DNA of 64,000 nt from Calliopum simillimum (taxonomy: Eukaryota > Arthropoda > Insecta > Diptera > Lauxaniidae): the NCBI GenBank assembly GCA_951812925.1, contig OX638370.1, forward strand, positions 80,458,004-80,522,003, written 5' to 3'. Below are positions 33,759-45,142 of this stretch, piece after piece; positions within the stretch are counted from its first letter, which is position 1, and the number at the start of each line of letters is the position of its first letter. The notes below the pieces were generated by a model. It did no database searches and was not told the DNA's origin. It saw nothing but the letters and a program-made list of their open reading frames with translations. The translations under genes were made by a program, and so were the position numbers.

Positions 33759-34013
33759 GAGCCGTTCAAAATGACAATGGTGCAACTCCAAAACGAGGCA
33801 AAAGTAATGTCATATAAATTATGTGCCATATTGATTGGTTATTTGGTCGATATCATTTTTTCAACTTAATTTTAACAATTTCATATCATCAAGTAAAATT
33901 TTGTGAAAAAAGAAATCAATTTTATTCATCCCTAACAAAATGTCAGCCAACTATTACTATAACATTACTTTTGCTTCGTTTTGGAGTTGCACCATTGTCA
34001 TTTTGTACGGCTC
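33759..34013. mobile_element. MITE, third copy of the family at 49673 and 52608, with different outer ends
   Basis: The inner terminal repeat AACTCCAAAACGAGGCAAAA and its inverse TTTTGCTTCGTTTTGGAGTT bracket an interior. In complement, that interior matches the 52608-52872 MITE (GACATTTTGTTAG, ATTTCTTTTTTCAC, ATGGCACATAATTTATATGACATTACTTTTG). The outermost bases (GAGCCGT..ACGGCTC) differ from that family's AATTGAGGAGTG, so it is a subfamily. Confidence 0.65.
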
Positions 34014-34149
34014 ATTTGTTAGAAAATTTTGTGTGTGTTTCTTGACCAATTATGTAAATTTCGTTAATAGTTTGGTAAAATATTTTCAAAATGATTACAA
34101 TTAAATACATTTTTTCATTTGACGTAACTGTTTTTCTTATAAATAATCT

Positions 34150-34834
34150 TTTCGTAAGTCAAGGAATCTACTCTTTGCCGGTTGCATAATTTGTACAGAG
34201 GTTCGAATAGGAAGAAAGTTGAGTCAAACCAACATCTATAATATTTTTTAGTTGCGAACAATCAGTTTGAAAAAAATTATTTTCAATACAATTGAGCGAA
34301 AATTCAAGGCAATGTTTTACAGTTAAAGTGTAACGCACATTTCTTCGCGAATTATTTACATGTGCATATCTTTTGTATTTGAGCAAATACGGTTTCGCAA
34401 AATGAGCAAATATGTGAGTTATTTACTTAATATATTCTATATTTTTGGAATTTTTTCTTTGGATGGTATTTCATAAAATAATTCTTGTAAAAAAATCCAC
34501 ACATATTTGCTCTTTGGTGAAAATTCTAAATTAAAAACAAAGCATGTTTTGATTACTTTTGGTTGTATTTTCAAACCTTCTTCAAGCGGAACTCCGTTTA
34601 ATTCGTCCTCTTTTTGTTTGAAGTTATTCAAGTTGACTAAGTGGACTATCATATCGTTTTGAGCTTCTGATATTGATGGCTAACAGCTTCTAGAGGTGCG
34701 AGGCGGCAATATAACAGCATGCAATAAATTAAAAAAATAAAAATGTCTTGAAATAAATACAATAAACAATTTAAAATAGTAACCTAAAATACGAAATCAT
34801 GAAAAGATAATTAAAGTTTTTAAATATTTACCTT
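34150..34834 (-). other. Coding-like minus-strand frames downstream of the SAM-like relic
   Basis: Two minus-strand frames look more protein-like than the surroundings: 34437-34652, with KQKEDELNGVPLEEGLKIQP, and about 34168-34345, with VRYTLTVKHCLEFSLN. They could be further degraded exons of the relic at 34835-35650 or belong to another element. No domain recognised. Confidence 0.3.
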
Positions 34835-35650
34835 TAAACAGTTCTGAAGATTGCATAGCTTCGAAGTATTGCAAATTTAATTTGTCTTTTAAATATAATT
34901 TAAAAAAAATTTCGTTGAAATTTTAGGGACTTTAGATGAAGAGATCGCTGAATCTTCGGCAAAATCATGTGTATTCGTTGCGGTGGAAATTTTTGTCTGT
35001 GTAGATGAGGAGCTTGCAGAAACTTTACGCTTGTACACCATGCTAAAATATCGATCGTAGATTTTCCCTGACGGGTTCTTTTTATTTTCTCGTGGAATAT
35101 AGTATGTCAACACATTTTCTGTTGGAAACAAGTGAACAATTTCTTCAGCTACTTTTGACATCATTTTTGGGTTCATTTTAATATTTTTCAAGAAAAAGTG
35201 GTCCATAATTATTCGAACAATATTTGTTTGATCGTTCTCTTCAAGCGTGTTTTTAGTTTTATACTTGAATAAGATGTCTTTTCCCTTCACGGTTTTTTCT
35301 AAAATTTCCTCTATATTAAAATCTGATACCGATGATGGTGACTCTTGGGACTTCAACCAATCAGAGACAGTATTTGTAAAAGTTCTGTCACTTCCACAGG
35401 AAGACAATATTGTGTACTAAATTTTGTAATTTTGTTATATGTGACTGTCAGGGTATTTGAATTACTTACATGATTTTCAGTTCTCCATTTTTGTAGATTA
35501 TATCCAAATTTAATTTTTTCGGCGATCAATTCCCGTTTGTTAAAAACCTCGTCAATATCGTGACGTCCACTGAATTTATTCCACATTCTGTTAATGCATT
35601 TATAGATGCTGCTAATAAGCCCCATTCAATAAATAAATTTAATAACTCGT
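34835..35650 (-). pseudogene. Two-exon SAM-like uncharacterised protein, degraded
   Basis: The minus strand reads FIEWGLLAASINALTECGIN, then in a shifted frame DIDEVFNKRELIAEKIKFGY and NLQKWRTENH (exon to 35470), which has the look of a SAM domain. A 53-bp intron (35417-35469, GTAAGT..TTTAG) is in phase with the next exon, which reads YTILSSCGSDRTF and then DFNIEEILEKTVKGKDILFK and YFIP-type residues (YYIPRENKKNPSGKIYDRYF). The pattern SAM, then I.E.L..t..Gk.iL..Y..k, then yfip......p.GklydRy is one I associate with an uncharacterised, possibly transposon-linked insect/vertebrate gene family. Frameshifts near 35540 and in the homopolymer at about 34900 indicate decay. It lies antisense inside the large cv-2 intron. 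Confidence 0.55.
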
Positions 35651-35787
35651 TATCGATTTCAATTATCGAAATTTAATTTTGAACTTCACTTGAATTATTT
35701 TCTGAATTCATTTCAGCACTACATTTACTTAAAACCTCAAGCACTTTAGCAGACTGTCAAGAAATGACGCTTTATTGCGATGCTAAA

Positions 35788-35943
35788 AAAAGCTAAAATT
35801 TTCAGCGTAATTGCCTATTTCTGAAAAAACGCGAACCAACTTCGCTATTCTGGCACCATATTCGGATTCAGCGACCCCGAAAACATAAAGATCAGGTGGT
35901 CTGATCTTTCGCGCATGGTACTTTTTTTTTGTGGGCCTGTGTA
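35788..35943. repeat. Half copy of the palindromic MITE at 13448-14032
   Basis: It carries the right arm only: TTTCTGAAAAAACGCGAACC, AACTTCGCTATTCTGGCACC, GACCCCGAAAACATAAAG, GGTGGTCTGATCTTTCGCGC, ending TTTGTGGGCCTGTGT. The left arm is absent, so the element is truncated near its centre. Confidence 0.85.
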
Positions 35944-36589
35944 ATTTAAGAGGTACCTAGTTGTAGTATTGTAGTGACGATATATTGTTCTCATTTTAGT
36001 GAAGCCGATAATTTATTTTTGTTTAGTTTTGAAAACATGATATTAAGTATTTAGCGTAAAAAGAAAACATTGGTAGCCACTGTCTAAAATAAAACCTCAT
36101 TGCTTGCTTGCATACTTACAACTAGTGACAGGTTTGATCGTAATGCAATCAAACAGATATTAAAAAGAGATATAGTCACATATATGTGAATATACTCAAG
36201 ATAATTTGTTAGAACACATTTATTCAATTAGAGGTATTTCTAACTCCGGTACTAAACATTTTGATGTATTGCTACATGACACCGAACAAAAAAATTCAAA
36301 TGAATATTTCTGTCGAAAAAAGGAGCGCTACAGATCATATCGTGATTGATATATTTTTAACATGTATTTCTGATGAGAAAAAACACACTTTCAGAGAAAA
36401 TTTTTGTTTGAAACTTTTGTTTAGGATTAGTTAACAATCCAACAAATTTACTTAATATAATACTACTTACTTTGTAATCTCCCACACTCTGCGACATCTA
36501 CTCAATAAAAATTTGAGTCTAAGTAATCTATACTAGTTCAGGGTCAAAGTAGTGTGTACACTAGATAGTATCAAAAAAAAAAGTTTGCT

Positions 36590-37128
36590 GTAAGCTTATC
36601 GGTTTTGACTTTGAAGGAAACAAAAAAATTTATTTTTTTTCGACCTCAAAATAAAACGCTTTTTGCTCCGCCATTTGATCGTTGTAAGTGTCTCGATGTG
36701 GGTTATATTTCCTTAATTTTTTTCGACTAGTTGTACTCATTATCTCAGTTTCTACTACCCGAAGGTGCCTTTCATATAACACCAATATTTTACAAATCCA
36801 TCCAGCCGTTCCCAATTTATAGAAGATATATCATAGAAGATATATCCGGATCTTCCGATGGCTATATCTCCGAAACTAGGTCCGAGATATCCTTTTTGAT
36901 CACATATTCTTTTTAAGGACTAAGAACTCAATGATAAAATGAGTTTCAGAATCCTAGCGTTTTTATCACTAAACAACACATGACCTCCATATGACCTAGC
37001 AATATTTTTTCTCAGACGTTCTGGAAAAAAACGGACCCCGGATTCGGATTCAGGACGTCAAAGTCCCTAGGAAACACATAGTCTGGTCAAAACGCCATGA
37101 CATTTTTTTTTTATGTAAACCTGTGTTA
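36590..37128. repeat. Half copy of the palindromic element at 53521-54407
   Basis: From about 36770 to 37128 it matches the right half of 53521-54407: ACCAATATTTTACAAATCCA, GATATATCCGGATCTTCCGA, AAACTAGGTCCGAGATA, GACCTCCATATGAC, GTCAAAGTCCCT, ending GTAAACCTGTGT. Its left part (36590-36770: AAGCTTATCGGTTTTGA, CACTCGTTGTAAGTGTC-like, GACTAGTTGTACTCATT) also occurs around the inverted repeat at 45664-47157. Confidence 0.75.
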
Positions 37129-38199
37129 TTATTATTTTATTTTTTTTTTTTTTTTTTCATTTTTAGTGTGAGTGTACAATTTTATTTCATACAGATTTCA
37201 AGTCAGAATTCACTGGTTGCTTTTGCTTTAAAAGTTACCTTCAAGTAATTATTGTGTTTCTTTCTTTCCACTTTTTACCGTCATTAAATATGAGAAAATT
37301 ACAGCAAAACTTTCAAGTGGCGCCACAAGTTATTTGAAAATTGGCATCGAATTAAAGTGCTTTGATTACTTTGGCTGAATACGATTTTAATATGTGGAAT
37401 TAAGTTCTGCTGCGGTTGGTGTGGGCATTTGGAAACTGAGTATCTTGAAAACATATCTGAGTTACATATGTTATTCAATTTACTACACAAACACTGACTC
37501 GTATGTTAGCCAGGCATTCTGAAAATGGAAACAATATCTTTTATTTGATAATGACAACAGAGAGCTGAAAACATAAATGCTCGTTAATATCTTAATCGAA
37601 TTGTTTGTGTTCTAAAATTGGAAAAGAACAATAAATTTCAAAATAATTATCTTGACCGGACAACTCACTATTCCGTGCTGTTCACATGAGTAACATCTTC
37701 TAAAGATCATAACCCACTTAGGAGGCGTTTAAGTCTACAAGGTTATTGTTTTTAATTTTATTTTTTTTCAAACTCTTTGGTATTTAGTAAGGGTGCTTCA
37801 ATTAAGTGCGGTGGGTAGTTGGTTATTTGCGCTTTTGTAAAACAAATGAAAATAAAATTTGAAATAAAATGTTTAAAAAAAACAATAGCTAAAATTAATA
37901 GTTTATTTTCTGTCAGTAAGTTCATAGAAATTAGTTAACGTTTACATTCAATAAAGTTTTTTAAAAAAAAAACCAAAAATAGTAATTGCACGAATTTTCT
38001 ATGCATAGTCAACTGTTGTCCACATATGTGGACAAGTAAAAATTTTCTTTGTCAATCATTTTAAATAATTTCATACCTACGCCTTATGGTATTTGAAAGC
38101 TGATTAAATTCCGCACATTTAAAAAACGAATTTGTCATAGTTGGTCTTCAAGAACCACGCTATAATTTTGTGAATATTTGAAGTACGGCAATAGGATTT
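37129..38199. other. cv-2 intron sequence, no feature
   Basis: A/T-rich, nothing recognised. Confidence 0.4.
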
Positions 38200-38397
38200 G
38201 ATGCCTGAGGTGTTGTTGGTAACACCTACCAATATATAAAAAGCGGGCATGATCAGATCAAAAAAGAATCCACCCCAGATTTTAAAATTTTTTAAAATAC
38301 ATTCATTAAAGGATATTATAAAATGGAAACATTTGACAAGCTTACTGGAAACAATTACCAAACCTGGAAACTTCGAATGCTGCTTTTCTATGCCGAA

Positions 38398-39412
38398 CAC
38401 GGAGAGAAAAAAATGTTCTAAAATCTAGCTCAAATCGTTCTTAAATTAAATATTCAGAATTAAGCCCAAAATCATCCTAAAATATGCCCAACTTGTTCGC
38501 AATTCAAGCTCAAATTTGGGCATAATATGAATTTTGATAATTGGACAGTGTTATGCAATAACGAGTCAACCCACTCGAAATTAGTTTTGAGACATTTATG
38601 TTTTTGTGTAGATGTCGTAGAACAAATGATATGAAAATGTCAAATAAATTTTGTTGTTTTCAACCTCTTACTAACAATATTTAGGTTTGGTTTTTTAAAA
38701 ATAGGTGCTTCTTCATATTTAGAATCGAACTGCATTCATAAGTCGAAAAAAATTTGTTTGAGGGTTGACTCGTTATTGCATAACAGTGTCCAATTAAGAC
38801 CAATTGTACTCCAAGCATGCCATTTTGTACTTGTTTATCAAAAAAAAAAAAAAAATAAGCCCATTTTTTGCTTAATTCAAGCTCTTTTGTGATTGTTTAT
38901 CAAAAAATAAATTTTCATTTGTGTTTATTCTGTGTGTTTATGATTCTCAATATGACTATGTCATCTACTGCTTAAATAATTCCTGCTCGACAGTCGAACT
39001 GGGTATTTATAATAGTGTAAATACTGCTGACATCCCGTAATGGGGTGTTACGATGTACTGAGGTGTCTTTGGACATTTTGGTACATTGATTTTTGAAAAT
39101 GAAATGGCATATCTTGCATTGGGCAAAAATGGTCATATTCATATTTTGATGAATAAAAAATTATTAAGAACAAATGGGAATATTATTTTTTTTATAAACA
39201 AGTACAAATGGGCTGAGTTTAAGCACAAATGAGTTTCATAAATTTTTGATGAACAATCCCAAATTGAATTGAATTGAGCTCAAATGGGCATATTCACTTT
39301 TTTGATAAACAAGCACATTATTACTTGATATCAAGAAAATTATGGACAAGCTGAAAATCACACCCATAATTGATTGGTTTGGGATTGTTTTTAGCTCAAA
39401 ATTTTCTCCGTG
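38398..39412. mobile_element. CACGGAGA-ended TIR element nested in copia relic
   Basis: The ends CACGGAGAGAAAAAAAT and ATTTTCTCCGTG are inverted. The sub-terminal TAGCTCAAA (left) and TTAGCTCAAAATT (right) plus internal AAATGGGC/GCCCATTT and TTTATCAAAAAA blocks extend the symmetry. It interrupts the Gag reading frame of the copia relic and itself contains the 38541-38796 element. Superfamily unknown; no clear target duplication. Confidence 0.65.
38541..38796. mobile_element. Palindrome-ended MITE (TIR about 30 bp), innermost of a triple nest
   Basis: TTGGACAGTGTTATGCAATA with ACGAGTCAACCC at the left is inverted at the right (GGGTTGACTCGTTATTGCAT, AACAGTGTCCAA) with a single mismatch. About 255 bp, noncoding. 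Confidence 0.8.
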
Positions 39413-40799
39413 AAGCTGCAATGCCGCGGTGAAGAGTTTAAAGAAAGCCACATCGTTGCCATGCTTTTATGCAGTTTACCTAAAGACTACGGCAGTAAGG
39501 CTACAGCTTTAGAAGGACGATCCGAAGACAACCTTTGCATTGAATACGTCACAAGCAAATTATTAGCAAAGAAGAGTATCAAGCGTAGGATTGGATGATG
39601 CGCAAGTTTTAAAATCAGTTCCGAGATTCAAATAAAGGAAAGAAATCTATGTTTTTGGTGTAAGAAACAGGGTTACTTCAAAAAGAACTACCCAGCGGGG
39701 AAGAAGTCATTGGTGAAACCGTAGAGGAGCTACATTTGCAAGGTGGAGTATCTGAAATTGTGGTGAACAAATGGATTATAGCTTCAGGTTCGTTTTGTCA
39801 TATGATCTATGATCATATCATATGATCGATCTCTGTTTAATTCCATGTACACAAGGGCTACAAGCTCACTTTTAATCGCAGATGGGAGCTGTTCGTAGGT
39901 TGAAGGAACGGGAAATGGAAGCAGAAAGATTAGTCTATGACCTCAAAATGTATTATAAGTGCCTGGACTCAATGGGAATGTGTTTTCCGTTACATGAGCA
40001 ACTGAAAAAGCGTTCATTGTATGTTATATGAACTCAAGGTAATGGAGAAATCAAGAGTTACGACTACGGAAAATAAGGGTTGTGTTTATCGTTGGGACTG
40101 AGGATCGGGTCACTGAAATATTACAGATATCGAGAAAATGGAATCAGAGGATAAAGTAGTTGGCTTTAAAACAGCAAAATGCAGTTAAGATTATAAATCA
40201 TTTTGAATTCAATTTTCGAAGCAAGCCCAAACAAGAAAATATGTAAGTATAACCAAATCATGGTAAAATGAACAGTCAAGTAAAGATTTGTGTAGTATCG
40301 AATCTGAAAAAGTGGATTAATATGAATCCGTGAACTCTTCTGAAGAACAAAAACGAACAAATATCCAGAAATCTATGGAAGAAGTAGTGAAGTTGAGAAC
40401 CACGTCTTGCCAGAAGAATGTGAAGAAGTTCAAAATGTATCAGCGTTGAGACGTTCAACTCGCAAAAGGGAGGTACCATCGAGATTAATGTAGTCAGCTT
40501 ATGTAGCTGAGTCTAGATTTTGCAAAGAAATGTTTAATCTTGAGAAGGAGGAGCGTATAAAGAGGAAGATACCTATAGGATCAAATTTTAAAATCGAGAA
40601 AACAGATAGTGATAAATTACAGTATAAAGCACGTATTGTTGAAAAGTGGTACACAGCCAAGAAAAACCTCCAGATTTATCTCTTTAATGTGAAAAAGGCA
40701 TATTTAGGCGGTGGTTTCGATAAGAAAACTCTATGACGAAATAACTGTTGAGGAGGTGTGTTGAGCATTTTTCACGAAAACGGAACCAAAATAGATATA

Positions 40800-41001
40800 A
40801 ATACTGGGGGAATAGTAAGTGCAAGGTCTAGAAAAAAACTTGGAAAATATGGACAAGAGAGTGTGCTACCTTCTACATAAGCAGAAGTTTCAAAATGCTA
40901 TACTGAAAGTGTTTTCAGAGATAAACCAAATTTCACTCAAATACTGTGGGCTGTAAATGCAAGCTCTTGATTAGCTTTATTAGAACAAGAGGACGCTGCA
41001 C
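40800..41001. repeat. Dispersed DINE-like repeat, left part (interrupted by foldback)
   Basis: It contains GAACAAGAGGACGCTGCAC and TTTCAAAATGCTATACTGAAAG. The same repeat resumes at 42277 with CTTCCATCAAAATGGG..TTTTCAAAATGCTG and ends at about 42470 (GCCAAAGGTGACACCCTTACTAG). Joining the two sides restores wording like the 27003-27356 repeat (ACAAGAGGGCGTGGCACCTC). Confidence 0.6.
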
Positions 41002-42267
41002 AGGTACATTAAGCTAGCAGAGCGAAAATGGCAGATCTGAAAAAAAAAATATGGCAGAATTATAGGCTAATTATAGGCTAATTTTGGGCCCAAACGCCGA
41101 ATTTTAGGCCCTTCATTTAAAAAAAAAAAAAAAATAGCTCTGCCAGCTTAAGTGTAAGCCAGCAGAGCTGTTTCGAGAAAACACATACGGGACGTATATT
41201 GAACTAAAGTAAGTTGTCAATAATTATAGGCTATTTAAATGCCCCATCGCCAAAAGAAAAGCTTTTCATTTAAAAAAAATGGACCAAATCAATTTTCTTG
41301 AAATAAGGAACTTTGAATAACAACAATTCCAGACGAAAAAAAAACAACAACAACAACTTTACAACAACAACAAATTTACTACTACTACAACAACAGTAAT
41401 TTTACATAAAAGTAGGGGTAAGTGGGCGGCCTGCGGCCGCTGCTCAGGATTTAAACCCGTCAGACATCCAACACCGGCTTCGCGGCGGCCTTCGGCCGCG
41501 GATCAGTCTTATGCAAGCGCAGTAGCTACTCATTATTTAAAAAAAATAAAAATTTTTATTAAAAATTGCGCTCGCAATTTGACTAGCAAAACTATTTGTT
41601 GGATATATTATAGACTGATCCGCGGCTGAAGGCCGCCGCGAAGCCGGTGTTGGATGTCTGACGGGTTTAAATCCTGAGCAGCGGCCGCAGGCCGCCCACT
41701 TACCCCTACTTTTATGTAAAATTACTGTTGTTGTAGTAGTAGTAAATTTGTTGTTGTCGTAGTAGTTTTGTTGTTGTTGTTTTTTTTTCGTCTGGAATTG
41801 TTGTTATTCAAAGTTCCTTATTTCAAGAAAATTGATTTGGTCCATTTTTTTTTAAATGAAAAGCTTTTCTTTTGGCGATGGGGCATTTAAATAGCCTATA
41901 GTTAGCCTATAATTATTGAATACTTTCTTTAGTACAAAATGTTTTTTCTTCGAAATCGCTCTGCTAGCTTAAGCTTAACCTAGCAGAATCTTTTTTTTTT
42001 TTTAATGGAAAGCTTTTTATTTGGCGATTGGGCATTTAAATAGCCTATAATTAGCCTATAATTATTGACTACTTACTTTAGTTCAATATACGTCCCGTAT
42101 GTGTTTTCTCGAAACAGCTCTGCTGGCTTACACTTAAGCTAGCAGAGCTATTTTTTTTTTTTTTTAAATGAAGAGCCGTTTGGGCGTTTGGGCCCAAAAT
42201 TAGCCTATAATTCTGCCATATTTTTTTTTCAGTTCTGCCATTTTCGCTCTGCTAGCTTAATGTACCT
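41002..42267. mobile_element. Foldback element, 1266 bp, perfect 9-bp TSD (FB/Mutator-like)
   Basis: The terminal repeats AGGTACATTAAGCTAGCAG and CTGCTAGCTTAATGTACCT are perfect and lie between two copies of ACGCTGCAC (40993-41001 and 42268-42276). Almost the entire element is one inverted repeat of about 0.55-kb arms around a centre near 41560. The inner arms hold a strongly GC-rich block (GGGCGGCCTGCGGCCGCTGC and CTTCGCGGCGGCCTTCGGCC at 41415-41505, inverted at 41620-41700) and an ACAAC/GTTGT microsatellite. The right arm has an extra tandem copy of the block with GGGCATTTAAATAGCCTATA (41876 and 42028). No coding capacity. Drosophila FB elements share the 9-bp duplication and foldback form. 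Confidence 0.9.
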
Positions 42268-42276
42268 ACGCTGCAC

Positions 42277-42470
42277 CTTCCATCAAAATGGGACCTCGCA
42301 TACAAGCGACATTTTCAAAATGCTGTAGTACAAGCGATATTTAAGGTAATATAACAAAATTTTGCACAGAATTTGAACAAGAAGGTGTGTCGCTTCCCAT
42401 ACAAGCAAAAATTTTCAAAATACTGAAGTGGAGGGTATTTATATTTTGGTTACGCCAAAGGTGACACCCT
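42277..42470. repeat. Dispersed DINE-like repeat, right part
   Basis: Continuation of the repeat split by the foldback element; see 40800-41001. It carries TTGAACAAGAAGGTGTGTCG and ends GGTTACGCCAAAGGTGACACCC. Confidence 0.6.
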
Positions 42471-44954
42471 TACTAGTTCGGAGTTCAATCCTTAATCTGA
42501 GAAGTTTCCACTGTCGCGACATGTCGGTGGCTAGATCTAGATTAAATGTCAACGAAGACCGTTTTGTCCATTGTGTGTATGCAATTTAGTTAGACCTTTT
42601 GAGAGTGATGCCAATTAAGAGATTGAGTCATTAGAAGCTTACTCCTATATATATTGTTGACTTAGAAATTGAGGCAACTTTGACTAGCAATTAATTTCTC
42701 GGCTTGATACCTCTTTGGAATGCAAATTTTTATGTTATTTAACTAAAAGTTATTGAACAGTTAATGACATGTCATTATATTGTTGTAAGGTTTTTCCTAA
42801 AATGTAATTCGTTATTTATGTCATAAGTCATTAAGTTATATCAAATAATTCGTACTTCTGCATCTATTTTTCCCATTACACAAAAATCTAACAACATTTT
42901 TGTTCCAAAGCCCGCACGTAAAATATGCCAAATTACTACAGAACTACCACTACACAAGTAACGCCAAATAGAGTAGTGTTGAACATGCAATATTAGCACG
43001 TTTTTATTCTTCTCCACACACACTTCACCATACACCATGTCTCAGAAGTCTTATGAATTTTTTTGCGACACAGATACTCGTGATTAAAGTCGTCAAACAA
43101 CGTGTTGGAAGGTCGTTAGAGGCCGTTTGCATATATAGACAGGTTGTTTGATTTCGCTTAGTGAGAGTATTCATGCTGACTGTCGTTAGATAAAGTTGAT
43201 TTCGGCGCTGTGCGGCATTGCGAGAAGAGTGCTACTGTTGGTCAGATTTATCTCCGCAATGGCTTTCTTCGTCTTCGTCGCCTCTCAATATCAAGTCGCA
43301 AGAATGTTGACTATAAATAAATAAACCGACTAAATAATGGTAGCGTTGCTTCTAAAGTTATTCAACTTGTTTTCTACACGGCTTGATGAGGTAAAGAAAC
43401 TTATGGTGAAAAAAAAAACCAAAAATTTTAGCCAATTAAACAAATTTTTGGTAAAAAAGCTTTGTATCTAAGTTATAAAAATATGCATATTCTTGTATCG
43501 CTAGGGAATGACTTGTCAAAAAATTTCCAGATGTTAAGTCACACGTGAGTAAATATCTACAATTGTTCACTTGAGTTTTAGTTTTGGTGACAAGTTGCAT
43601 AAGAAGATTTGGAAATGTCATCGATTTATGCTGAATTTCAGTATTTTCGTTAAGAGGATATATTAGATCAACACAGTTCAACGTTGAAACTTCAACAGCA
43701 TGATCCTAACTACAGTAGGAATGTCCTTCTAAAGTCTATTACAGTAGTTAGCAATGAAGAAACAAAAAAAGAAAAGTTGAAATAGAATTTTGTCCAGACT
43801 TTTGTGATATGATATGCCTTTTTTTGTCTATAACAAATATAAAAAGGCTCCAATCATAAAGAACAATTTGCCAAACTCTTGAAATCGTTTCATATCTAAG
43901 TTAAGAACGATTTTGAACCAATGATACAAAACAACAAATGAAAAATTTACGATTTATTTGATGAGTGTTGCAAATTATTGTGAATTCCATGAGAAATTAT
44001 TTAAAGCAATGAGCCTTTGTCATTATTGCTATTTTTAGAATTTTCTAAATTACGACTTAATGTCAGCTTAAATGAATATGTTAACCCTTATCTACTGAAC
44101 TTCAGTAATAACTATTTTTTGTTTTTTAATATTTAACTAATAAGGTATCGTATTCTTTAAATATCAAACATTGTAAATACTTATCAAATGAAGTATTCTT
44201 AAATATGAAGTTCTCAGTACCATGAGAATCGACGACATTAACACTGATTGACATTATAAAGCTGTTTCCAAAATTATGATGATTCTTATAGCACTTTTCC
44301 CTCAGATTATGTGTCTGTGGGTCAAAATTTTCTATCGTGTTTCAATTTTCAGAAAAAAGTTTCGAGAACTTATGGTAATGCTCTATTAAAGCTTAAACTA
44401 AAACGTAAGACTTAAACTTTAAAGTAACTAACTCGGTTTGACTAAAACAAAAGTTAGTACCTACTATTAGAAGACCACCCACAAAAAAATTCAGCCTTGA
44501 TACTATGGCATAGGTTTATTTAAGAAAAACAACAATTTTTTTCTCAAAACCTGCGTCAAATAAGAGAAGATTATTTTCGGATACACTCATATAACTTAGA
44601 ATACTCTAAACTATTTTAAGCACTAGTATTAAAGGGTTAAAGCAACACATGTATTTTGCAAATTAAAGAAATTTGATCAGCATCAACAACATGGGTTAAT
44701 AATTCTATGAAAATAATCCCATTTACTTTGTTGCATAGTTACATTAGTTGTGCCTTGTAGTAATTATTCATCCAAAAGGGCATTCTGGCGCCAACTATAA
44801 TTATTACATACATATTTATATACATACATACATATGTATGTATTACATAGTAAATAGTTAAGTATGTGGTTGATTTTTATTTTTATTTGACTAATGTTTT
44901 TTCTCTTTATTATTGCATTATGGTTTGAAATTATTGTATTCTTTTTACTTTTAG
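42471..44954. other. cv-2 intron sequence up to the exon 2 acceptor
   Basis: No gene. 42480-43340 is less repetitive and has several G/C-rich words (TGTCGCGACATGTCGG, CTTCGTCTTCGTCGCC), possibly an unrecognised LTR or unique sequence. A fragment of the 4450-type repeat is at 44530-44580. The acceptor TACTTTTAG ends at 44954. Confidence 0.4.
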
Positions 44955-45054
44955 AATGGATTTGTTCGTTGTGACACAAAAAGTTGTCCATCCATTGACG
45001 ATTGTTATCTGTTAGATCCTAAAGGAGCAGATCCATGTTGTCGAAAATGCAAAG
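44955..45054 (+). CDS. cv-2: crossveinless-2, exon with second half of VWC domain 1
   Basis: It encodes NGFVRCDTKSCPSIDDC followed by LLDPKGADPCCRKCK, the CC.xC end of a VWC domain. It is entered in phase 0 from the 13304-13389 exon and leaves in phase 1 (AAAG, donor GTAAGC). The intron between the domain halves is 31,565 bp and full of transposable elements. The next intron is only 88 bp (45055-45142), so this exon and the following one are spliced as a close pair. Confidence 0.92.
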
Positions 45055-45142
45055 GTAAGCTACATACATATATATAAACTCAATTCACATGTATTTTGCG
45101 GCAAAAAAAAAACAAAAAAAAACAAACATTTTTTTCCCTCAG

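Larger units (their letters stand above)
38200..40790 (+). mobile_element. Ty1/copia LTR retrotransposon relic, heavily decayed
   Basis: The Gag start reads METFDKLTGNNYQTWKLRML at 38320-38395. After the nested insertion, Gag continues with LLCSLPKDYGSKATALEG (39410-39598). A CCHC-type zinc knuckle near 39650 has lost two ligands (CFWCKKQGYFKKNYP, Tyr in place of His and Cys). The protease motif near 39772-39806 reads WIIASGSFCHM, with Ala for the catalytic Asp (codon 39781-39783). Later RRSTRKREVPSR (about 40450) and KARIVEKWYTAKK with FNVKKAYLGGG (40530-40730) mark the start of the reverse transcriptase region. Integrase and most of the reverse transcriptase are deleted. A TATATAAAAAG promoter-like sequence at 38233 and a TGTTGAG after a purine-rich tract at about 40757 may mark LTR borders, unproven. 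Confidence 0.75.

Noticed and set aside
41400..41710. CpG island or promoter
   Set aside because: The GC-rich blocks are the inner parts of the foldback arms, inverted copies of each other, so they belong to the transposon.
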